From assembly GCA_030598645.1 (NCBI GenBank), contig JAUVPN010000104.1:1-8450 (forward strand): a stretch of DNA of 8,450 bases, written 5' to 3'. Position numbers and translations under genes: made by a program. Shown piece by piece: positions 1 through 4,946 of the stretch; within the stretch, counting starts at the first letter, position 1, and each line of letters begins with the position of its first letter. The DNA is from Hyphomicrobium sp. (GTDB lineage Bacteria; Pseudomonadota; Alphaproteobacteria; Rhizobiales; Hyphomicrobiaceae). The notes under the pieces were generated by a model. The model ran no database searches, was not told the origin of the DNA, and saw nothing but the letters and a program-made list of their open reading frames with translations.

Positions 1-82
1 AAAGGAAACCTACGGCCCAGCCCAATCCCAAGAAGAGCGCCACGCTGACGGACATCTCGGCAATGGGCAGGTAGATGTTCAT
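1..82 (-). CDS. TauE/SafE (TSUP) family membrane transporter, N-terminal fragment cut by window edge
   Basis: Only the first 27 codons are visible, starting at the ATG at 82-80 and running off the left edge with no stop. The peptide begins MNIYLPIAEM and continues into a hydrophobic first membrane segment ending LGLGWAVGF. This is the characteristic opening of alphaproteobacterial TSUP (DUF81, TauE/SafE) proteins, which usually continue into a glycine-rich GxFGVGGGF-type stretch that would lie just outside the window. Family members are inner-membrane transporters of about 8 segments, linked to export of sulfite, sulfoacetate or other small anions; the substrate cannot be told from this fragment. 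Upstream of the ATG only a weak GAG-type ribosome site is seen (minus strand GAGCGAGAACG). The gene lies downstream of the PodJ-like gene on the same strand but behind a 356-bp gap, so it probably has its own promoter or a regulated leader. Recognition rests on the short N terminus and is recall, not a search. Confidence 0.72.
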   Translation of the reverse strand, partial: MNIYLPIAEMSVSVALFLGLGWAVGFL

Positions 83-108
83 CGTTCTCGCTCAGCACCG
101 ACTTTGGA

Positions 109-277
109 GCGTGCCAACGCCATAAGGCCGAAGCAGCCACCCGCGACATGACCGGCTCCGGATGCAGAACAACCGGGCCACCGGGTACCGCCGTCGAATG
201 ACCCGGGCAAAAGCCCCTGATTAGGCTGAAATGTTGCGCAGGCGCGCAACCGGCAGCAAGATGAAGGCTTCGGCCAT
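109..277 (-). promoter_or_regulatory. Candidate structured RNA leader of the TSUP transporter gene
   Basis: On the minus strand, GGCCGAAGC (275-267) is perfectly complementary to GCTTCGGCC (134-126), a 9-bp pairing that would close a multibranched domain. Inside lie a hairpin with a perfect 7-bp stem and a four-base loop (GTTGCGC 250-244, loop 243-240, GCGCAAC 239-233), a GGGC-TTTT-GCCC hairpin (216-205) and a CCGGGT/ACCCGG pairing (206-201 with 186-181). The last two share two bases and so exclude each other. A further GCGT-TGGC-ACGC hairpin (120-109) sits about 26 nt before the start codon. The 5' arm of the long pairing can instead fold locally as GGC-CGAA-GCC (275-266). Nested and competing helices ahead of a transporter gene suggest a riboswitch, attenuator or similar control. 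No ligand can be inferred, and GC-rich DNA yields some such pairings by chance. Confidence 0.42.
221..277 (-). CDS. Possible 18-residue leader peptide ORF in the TSUP leader
   Basis: An ATG at 277-275 opens an 18-codon frame ending in TAA at 223-221 and reading MAEAFILLPVARLRNISA. A G-rich run lies directly before it (GGGGGC), and a GGAGG lies about 13 nt upstream. Its start codon falls next to the 5' arm of the long-range helix and its codons span the 7-bp hairpin, so translating it would disrupt the predicted fold. That arrangement is reminiscent of translation-coupled attenuation, but the peptide has no run of a single amino acid and no cysteine or methionine cluster. It may be a chance ORF. 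Confidence 0.2.
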   Translation of the reverse strand: MAEAFILLPVARLRNISA

Positions 278-302
278 GCCCCCACGCGACCTCCGGCCTC
301 AC

Positions 303-331
303 GAATGCTCCGACATCGCGTATCGTGTCAA
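303..331 (-). promoter_or_regulatory. Weak candidate promoter for the TSUP leader transcript
   Basis: The minus strand carries a perfect TTGACA at 331-326. At a 17-bp spacing it is followed by GCATTC (308-303), a poor match to TATAAT. Alphaproteobacterial -10 boxes are often weak, so this is possible, and it would place the start of transcription just upstream of the inverted-repeat cluster. The -35 match alone carries the call. Confidence 0.25.
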
Positions 332-375
332 GGCAAGAGCCGTGTCATCGTCAATGCAATTGTGAGCTTTGAGGC

Positions 376-393
376 AAAGAAGCGCCGCGCACT
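376..393 (-). terminator. Weak hairpin downstream of the PodJ-like gene
   Basis: On the minus strand, AGTGC (393-389) can pair with GCGCT (385-381) around a 3-nt loop, with one G-U pair, and is followed by TCTTT. It lies about 45 bp past the stop of the PodJ-like gene. The stem is short, so this is only a tentative intrinsic terminator. Confidence 0.2.
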
Positions 394-438
394 GAATTTC
401 GGACTTGCGGTTACGCTATTTGCCAACGGTCCTCATTA

Positions 439-3400
439 TTAGCCGCGTGAACGGCGCTGCCAGGCCTGACCGGCAACACGCGCGTCGTTAAACATCGGAT
501 TGGACGCTTTTGCACGCCAGCTGCGTGCAAGATTTTCGGCTTCTGCCCGATCCGTCCTGCTCAACTTTGTTTTCAGAGTCTTACGACGGCGTTCAGCTCC
601 CAAATCACCCGATTTGGAGGCCAAGACCAACCACTTGTAGGCTTGCTTGAGATCGTATGGAACACCCAGTCCGCTCTCATAAAGCATCGCGAGGTTGTAT
701 TGGCTGTCGGCCAACCCGCGCTCAGCAGCCTGCGAAAACCATTGTGCCGCAGCCGTATAGTCCGGCGTGCGTCCTTCACGACCAGCGCTCAGCACCGCCA
801 GGTTGTGCATGGCCTTAAGGTTGCCCTGCTGCGCCGCGCGTCGGTACCAAATCTGCGCGCGCGCTAAGTCCTTTTTGACGCCAAGCCCGCGCTCGTACAG
901 TGTAGCGAGACGATACTGGGCCATGGCGAAGCCTTGGCTTGCAGCACGATGATACCAACGTGCCGCCGCCTCAAGATTCTGATCCGTCACATCCCCTTTC
1001 GCCAGCCGCGCAGCCACCGCGAACTGGGCGGATGCGACGCCTTGGGCAGCTGCTAAGCGCAGTGAGAAGGGGCCGACAGTGGCAGGTGGCAGTTTGAGAG
1101 AATTGCCAGTTTCGGTGCCCCCCTGCTCCTTGGGCTTGCTCACGCCCGGCTGCTGCGCCAGGATATACTCCTGCATGAGTGAAGCGGGCGTCGCTTTAGC
1201 AGCTGCGATACCGAGCTGGTTCGATAGAAAGGCCATGCCCTGAGCCTCGTGGGCCCGCGCAAGTTCGTCCGAATTTAGCTGGCGTTGCCCCAGTAGCATT
1301 ATGCCTCGCGGAATAGAGGCCGTATCGACACGGGCTGGGCTGGTCTCCGGAGTCAATTCCCCAGCATCCCTGCCGGCTTCACCATTTGGCCCAGAGCCGG
1401 GTAGTGCTTTGTGGATCTGTTTGGGGCTCACCCCCATATTGGGATTTGGATTCGAAGCGCCCGTCTCCGCCGCACCTTGAAGGGCAGGGATCGAATAAAC
1501 CGCGTCCGGCGCAGTGGCCCTGCGTTCATCCAAGTCAGAGCGGGGCATCAGCAAGGCGGCGGCCGGCAGGATCAGAAGCAAGGCCAGGACACCAACGGTG
1601 ACGCGCCGAGTGCACATGCTGGCGAAGGGCTTGATCATGCCAAGCAGCTTTCCAGAAACCCTCGTCGCAGTTGACCTTCCGCCGGACTCATCAACAGCAA
1701 TCGACTCTTCCGATGCAGCCATGTCCTCCGGCTTGCTGGCAGCTCTTATTTTTGCGCGATGTGCTTCAGCGATGAGATTCTGACGCAATTCATCAATCGA
1801 AAGTACGACCGATTTCGTTGATCTAGTCTCCTCGCTCTCGGCATCGAGTTCAGATTCAATCGTGTCACCAAAAAACGCACTTGAAGCGAGAGGCGACTCC
1901 TCGGGAGCGGGCAGAGACCCCGGAGGCGCGTAGGTATCATCTTTTCGATCATCTAAGGTCGCGTCATAAGACGGATCCCGCTTGGATCTCAAAAATGGCG
2001 GAGGCTCGTAAATCATTTCGTCGTCTAAACCTGCAAAAGCATCGCCTTCAGAGAGCTCCGCGGCGGTTTCGGACTGAGGCTGACGAAGTGCCCGAGAAAC
2101 ATTTGTCGACTCTTCCACCGCACTCCCTGATGGCGCCGTGGGCTCCGCCTCCATTACAGACTTAGGCTGGGGATGGGTCAGCGACACATACGAGGACGGC
2201 TCCGTCGCAATTTCGGACAATGTCGTCTTCTCTGGCGCGATATCGGGCTCGGGCTGCGCGTGCGTTAGCGAGATGTATCTGTGGTCATCATTGTTCTCGA
2301 TGGTCGGACCGGACTGCGTCGGTTCAGCTTCGGCCTCAGCCGGCACTGAATCAGAAGGCCGCAATGCGAGAGCTTCAGATTGTTGCGTAGACTCCAAGGC
2401 ATCGATACGATCGAGAACACGAATGATGGCCTGCTGCATCGTTTCCAGCATGCTCACGTTGTTCTCGTCGTTGATGCGGCGCTCGTTTATTAGATTTTCG
2501 ACCAATCCTCGGACCTCACCGAGATTGCGCGATTGTGTCTCCCAGAGATCGTGCTTGGCAACCCGCTCGACCGTCAGGTCAGCAACAGATGCTGCAAGCT
2601 CCTCAAGGTCTCGCGCCGGCGTCGCGGAACGTGCCATCAGCTCACCGACCCGCTCATCGGACAGCTGCTCGGCAATCGAAGCCAGCTGAGTCTCGATGGC
2701 GTCAAAGTGCGTAGCATCGTTTGCCGGCGAGGATGAGTTGTTAAGAAGCTCCGCAAGCTTGTCGTCGGAAAGCTGTTGCGAGAGCGTTTCAAGGTGGGCA
2801 TCGATCGTATCGAGGCGCGAAAGCTGGCCCCGGAAATGACCTAACTGCTCGCTAATTTCGTCGACCTGTGCTTCGGCATGACGCAGTTCTTCAATATCGG
2901 CGCGCGTGGCAACGGCACCCAGAGCCGAGCTCACGCGCTCCTCCAGCTGGTCGAAGCGATGACCAAGCTTCAGAAGCGAGCTATCGGGGCGGATCTCGGA
3001 AAGCGACCCTTGGATACGCTGTGCGATCTCTGCAAACTGATGCTCAAGCCGCAACGGTTCAATCGATGCGAAATTTTCTGGCTCTATTGGTTCAGGCCAT
3101 GATGTTGCCGAAGCTTCGGCAATCCCGGCTCGATGAGGCTCTTTGGTATCGTTTGCCAATGCGTCTCTGCCGAAGCGAGCCTCGCCCGACTCGTACAGCC
3201 CGACTAGCGCCACAACGGAGGCCTCGTCCCATGGGTCAGCCGGTTCGACGAGTTCGCTCGAGGCAGTCGCTTCGCTCTGCTCGAACTTCGTCTCTACCGG
3301 GCTGACCTTATTCTGTTTGCCGGCAACCTCACCGGCTTTCTCATCAAGCATGGCGCAATATTCGGTCCAGCCTGTCTCGGGCCTTTCGTCTTCCGCCTCA

Positions 3401-3639
3401 AAGTGTGCTGATCCCACATTCAGATCGGCCAAACGATCACCGAGTACTTCCATTTGCTGCTGGACGTTCTCCACGTCCGGCTCGCACTCATGCGGAAACT
3501 GCGCGCGGATGGAGCGAGCCTCTGCGCCCAATTCTGCAAGGCGTTCCTGCATCTGATGTAGGCGGGTAGTCGGATCATCTTGGGGGGAGGCCGCGTCCGC
3601 ATGCGCGCCGCGGCGCTCGTTGGGGGGTGTTATCGGCAT
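439..3639 (-). CDS. PodJ-like polar localization factor with coiled coils, one membrane segment and Sel1 repeats
   Basis: The product is 1066 residues from the ATG at 3639-3637, chosen because AAAGGA lies 5 nt upstream; an in-frame GTG at 3657 would add six residues but lacks a ribosome site. In order: an N-terminal helical segment; a long acidic coiled-coil region (about 194-425) with a 36-residue internal repeat (LSDDKLAEL at 290, LSDERVGEL at 326); a Pro/Glu/Ser-rich linker with 29-residue tandem repeats near 455, 484 and 513; one membrane segment (about 680-700) preceded by CTRR; a second flexible linker; then about four 36-residue Sel1 repeats (about 861-1010) with A-Q-Y/F-x-L-A-x-L-Y and WY-x-x-A-A signatures. 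This layout matches PodJ (PodJL) of alphaproteobacteria, a pole-organising protein with cytoplasmic coiled coils and periplasmic Sel1 repeats. Unlike Caulobacter PodJ, it ends soon after the Sel1 repeats with no recognisable peptidoglycan-binding domain. It could be another bitopic Sel1 scaffold. The gene stands alone and is read away from the 342-bp intergenic region. Confidence 0.78.
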   Translation of the reverse strand: MPITPPNERRGAHADAASPQDDPTTRLHQMQERLAELGAEARSIRAQFPHECEPDVENVQQQMEVLGDRLADLNVGSAHFEAEDERPETGWTEYCAMLDEKAGEVAGKQNKVSPVETKFEQSEATASSELVEPADPWDEASVVALVGLYESGEARFGRDALANDTKEPHRAGIAEASATSWPEPIEPENFASIEPLRLEHQFAEIAQRIQGSLSEIRPDSSLLKLGHRFDQLEERVSSALGAVATRADIEELRHAEAQVDEISEQLGHFRGQLSRLDTIDAHLETLSQQLSDDKLAELLNNSSSPANDATHFDAIETQLASIAEQLSDERVGELMARSATPARDLEELAASVADLTVERVAKHDLWETQSRNLGEVRGLVENLINERRINDENNVSMLETMQQAIIRVLDRIDALESTQQSEALALRPSDSVPAEAEAEPTQSGPTIENNDDHRYISLTHAQPEPDIAPEKTTLSEIATEPSSYVSLTHPQPKSVMEAEPTAPSGSAVEESTNVSRALRQPQSETAAELSEGDAFAGLDDEMIYEPPPFLRSKRDPSYDATLDDRKDDTYAPPGSLPAPEESPLASSAFFGDTIESELDAESEETRSTKSVVLSIDELRQNLIAEAHRAKIRAASKPEDMAASEESIAVDESGGRSTATRVSGKLLGMIKPFASMCTRRVTVGVLALLLILPAAALLMPRSDLDERRATAPDAVYSIPALQGAAETGASNPNPNMGVSPKQIHKALPGSGPNGEAGRDAGELTPETSPARVDTASIPRGIMLLGQRQLNSDELARAHEAQGMAFLSNQLGIAAAKATPASLMQEYILAQQPGVSKPKEQGGTETGNSLKLPPATVGPFSLRLAAAQGVASAQFAVAARLAKGDVTDQNLEAAARWYHRAASQGFAMAQYRLATLYERGLGVKKDLARAQIWYRRAAQQGNLKAMHNLAVLSAGREGRTPDYTAAAQWFSQAAERGLADSQYNLAMLYESGLGVPYDLKQAYKWLVLASKSGDLGAERRRKTLKTKLSRTDRAEAENLARSWRAKASNPMFNDARVAGQAWQRRSRG

Positions 3640-3644
3640 GTGGT

Positions 3645-3650
3645 TCCTTT
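3645..3650 (-). promoter_or_regulatory. Ribosome binding site deciding the PodJ-like start
   Basis: AAAGGA on the minus strand lies 5 nt before the ATG at 3639-3637. No comparable site precedes the in-frame GTG at 3657, so the ATG is preferred. Confidence 0.65.
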
Positions 3651-3798
3651 GGCGCACTGGCCCCGTTGGTATTCCGTCGCTACTGGCTTTACGCAGCGGT
3701 AATTCCCGGACAAACGTTCTTTACGTTGCTGATGCCAGCCAAGGCGTGGCAAATCCTAGTGCCGCACAAATCCACGACCGCTCAGACTAAAAATCGGC

Positions 3799-3803
3799 GA
3801 GTC
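3799..3803. promoter_or_regulatory. GANTC site (CcrM-type methylation target) upstream of the PodJ-like gene
   Basis: GAGTC is the only GANTC match I find in this intergenic region. In alphaproteobacteria CcrM methylates GANTC, and GcrA acts at methylated sites in some promoters. It lies about 160 bp before the PodJ-like start and 4 bp from the CtrA-like element. A 5-bp degenerate site can occur by chance. Confidence 0.35.
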
Positions 3804-3807
3804 TAAG

Positions 3808-3822
3808 TAAATGTTCCGTTAA
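3808..3822 (-). promoter_or_regulatory. Candidate CtrA binding site upstream of the PodJ-like gene
   Basis: The minus strand reads TTAA-CGGAACA-TTTA, seven of eight matches to the CtrA consensus TTAA-N7-TTAA with the exact 7-base spacing. It lies about 170 bp from the PodJ-like start. Polarity genes are often under CtrA-type cell-cycle control in alphaproteobacteria. It may also serve the divergent plus-strand unit. Confidence 0.38.
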
Positions 3823-3877
3823 GCAAGTGCATTGACGGCTTCATTCTGGGACAATGAGTATGCGCGAACAGTAATAT

Positions 3878-3910
3878 CGCTGCTCGCAGCGCGATGGGCG
3901 TTGTGCCCAT
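3878..3910 (+). promoter_or_regulatory. Two adjacent perfect hairpins ahead of the hypothetical gene
   Basis: CGCTG (3878-3882) pairs with CAGCG (3887-3891) around a CTCG loop. Three bases later ATGGGC (3894-3899) pairs with GCCCAT (3905-3910) around a 5-nt loop. They lie about 70 bp before the preferred start and would be in the 5' leader of that transcript. No T run follows, so they are not typical terminators. Confidence 0.35.
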
Positions 3911-3971
3911 AGAGTTTGAACCATTCTCGCGAAAAATTAGGCTCTGATCCGCCTAGTATTCCATCTCATTT

Positions 3972-3977
3972 GAAGGA
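3972..3977 (+). promoter_or_regulatory. Ribosome binding site deciding the start of the hypothetical gene
   Basis: GAAGGA ends 4 nt before the ATG at 3982. It is too close to the ATG at 3979 and far from the upstream in-frame TTG at 3916, so 3982 is the best start. Confidence 0.6.
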
Positions 3978-3981
3978 CATG

Positions 3982-4434
3982 ATGCACGCATTAAGATGTG
4001 GCGTTGCACTTTGGGCCCTCACTCTTATGTCCGGATACGTAGCAATCTCCGATACCAAGAACGAGCGATACACCATGTCTCCAACCGGCGGCGACTTGCT
4101 ACGGCTCGACAAAGAGACGCGCGCCATGGCGTTGCGCACGCAAGGCCAGAGGCAATGGGTTTGCAAGTCCACGGTCGACCGCGAGCACCAACCCCCGAGC
4201 GATATGTATAAGCTTCGGACGAAGAGCGGGTCGCTGCGCCAGCAGGTTGACGACATGGACGAGATACTGGAGATCGGGCCACAGCAGCCAAGTAATGCCT
4301 GGCCATCCACTAACTTCGCCCTACCATGTGAGACGGATGTAGATCGGGCTTTCGAATATTCGAAAGGTATACTTTGCAAGCCGCACGAACGCATCGCAAA
4401 ATTGGAAAAGCGGCAAGCCTCTACAGAGCGTTAG
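3982..4434 (+). CDS. Small membrane-anchored or secreted protein of unknown function, alphaproteobacterial family
   Basis: The predicted product is 150 residues. It opens with a basic tip and one hydrophobic segment (about residues 5-21, CGVALWALTLMSGYVA), fitting a signal anchor or signal peptide, so most of the chain should be periplasmic. Next comes a block reading RYTMSPTGGDLLRLDKETRAMAL and then WVC; blocks of the form YxMxPxxGGxLRLDxxTGxxSxC...W.C occur in small uncharacterised rhizobial-type proteins I recall. Here the usual first cysteine is an arginine (ALR) while the second is kept. A short helical stretch (SLRQQVDDMDEILE) and a C-terminal block LPCETDVDRAFEY...ERIAKLEK resemble the acidic-basic helix ending that family. 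Its function is unknown. It ends 8 bp before yjbQ, so the two are probably co-transcribed. A longer form from the TTG at 3916 is possible but less likely. Confidence 0.68.
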   Translation: MHALRCGVALWALTLMSGYVAISDTKNERYTMSPTGGDLLRLDKETRAMALRTQGQRQWVCKSTVDREHQPPSDMYKLRTKSGSLRQQVDDMDEILEIGPQQPSNAWPSTNFALPCETDVDRAFEYSKGILCKPHERIAKLEKRQASTER

Positions 4435-4442
4435 TTTAAGCG

Positions 4443-4907
4443 ATGACCGAGACCAAACAATCGATTTCAGAGGTCAAACTCGACCAATTCTTTCATACAC
4501 TCGTTGTTGAAACCCGGGAGCCGGGCCTGACCGACGTGACATTCAAGGTTCGCGCATGGCATGAGGAAATCGCAGCTCACGATGGACTGTTGACGCTTTT
4601 TATCCGACACACATCGGCGTCTCTGCTTATCCAGGAGAATGCCGACCCTGACGTCCACATTGACCTTATGGCCGCACTCGATCGCTTTGCACCACGCGAT
4701 CGCGGATACATGCACGACACTGAAGGGCCTGACGACATGCCCGCCCATATCAAAGCGGCGGTCACGGCGACCTCGGTTTCTATTCCAGTCATAGAAGGGC
4801 ATATGACGCTTGGCACGTGGCAGGGGATTTATCTCGTTGAGCACCGCGACCGGCCGCATCGCCGTGAGATCGCACTGCACTACCTCGGCACACGTAACGT
4901 GCGTTGA
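4443..4907 (+). CDS. yjbQ: YjbQ/UPF0047 family protein (secondary thiamine-phosphate synthase-type enzyme)
   Basis: The 154-residue product carries the UPF0047 signatures in order: RHTSASLLIQENADPDV (about 55-71), GYMHDTEGPDDMPAHIKAAV (about 88-107), then a motif with GHMTLGTWQGIYLVEHRDR (about 119-137) and a closing REIALHYLG. These hold the conserved histidine, Asp and Glu positions of the family. E. coli YjbQ is about 138 residues; this one has a slightly longer N terminus. The fold is a single compact cytoplasmic domain that forms trimers. Databases call it secondary thiamine-phosphate synthase because overexpression rescues thiE loss, but the main physiological role is not settled. The ATG follows the upstream stop by 8 bp with only a weak TAAG ribosome site, suggesting translational coupling. 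Its 3' end lies 23 bp from the convergent symporter gene. Confidence 0.93.
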   Translation: MTETKQSISEVKLDQFFHTLVVETREPGLTDVTFKVRAWHEEIAAHDGLLTLFIRHTSASLLIQENADPDVHIDLMAALDRFAPRDRGYMHDTEGPDDMPAHIKAAVTATSVSIPVIEGHMTLGTWQGIYLVEHRDRPHRREIALHYLGTRNVR

Positions 4908-4920
4908 GGGGATGCGGACC

Positions 4921-4946
4921 GAATCGACTGTCAATCTCGATTCTTT
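4921..4946. terminator. Possible bidirectional terminator between yjbQ and the symporter gene
   Basis: GAATCGA (4921-4927) and TCGATTC (4937-4943) form a perfect 7-bp inverted repeat with a 9-nt loop, followed by TTT on the plus strand and, for the minus transcript, overlapping the last codons and stop of the symporter gene. It sits exactly where two convergent genes meet. The stem has only three G-C pairs and the T run is short, so termination strength is doubtful. Confidence 0.35.

Larger units (their letters stand above)
83..438. other. Intergenic region between the PodJ-like gene and the TSUP gene
   Basis: This gap of 356 bp has no convincing protein gene. Read on the minus strand it would be the 3' flank of the PodJ-like gene followed by the leader of the TSUP gene. 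It holds a weak terminator-like hairpin (376-393), a TTGACA hexamer (331-326) and a cluster of inverted repeats (109-275), described separately. Confidence 0.7.
3640..3981. other. Divergent intergenic region between the PodJ-like gene and the hypothetical/yjbQ pair
   Basis: These 342 bp carry the start regions of two divergent transcripts and no convincing gene. The region is more AT-rich in its middle than the flanking genes. It contains one GANTC site, a CtrA-like TTAA-N7-TTTA element, a TTGACG hexamer at 3832-3837 without a good -10 box, a short dyad AGACT/AGTCT (3784-3788 and 3800-3804) and two adjacent hairpins before the plus-strand gene. Confidence 0.75.

Noticed and set aside
79..285. 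68-codon minus-strand frame whose TGA overlaps the TSUP ATG (ATGA), preceded by GGAGG
   Set aside because: The arrangement looks like translational coupling, but the peptide is Gly/Ser/Cys/Arg-rich with no recognisable fold, and it lies over the inverted-repeat cluster. It is more likely leader sequence read by chance.
2138..2689. 183-codon plus-strand frame opposite the PodJ-like gene
   Set aside because: It is Ser/Arg/Cys-rich and is the antisense of coiled-coil coding sequence whose GC-biased codons suppress stops. There is no start context or family resemblance.
3966..4394. 142-codon minus-strand frame opposite the small envelope protein
   Set aside because: Considered as the real gene because the plus-strand protein is poorly known. 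The plus strand has a ribosome site, a signal segment and family-like blocks, while this frame is Ser/Cys/Arg-rich without motifs.
4467..4934. 155-codon minus-strand frame opposite yjbQ
   Set aside because: The plus strand encodes an unmistakable UPF0047 protein over the same bases, so this is a shadow frame.
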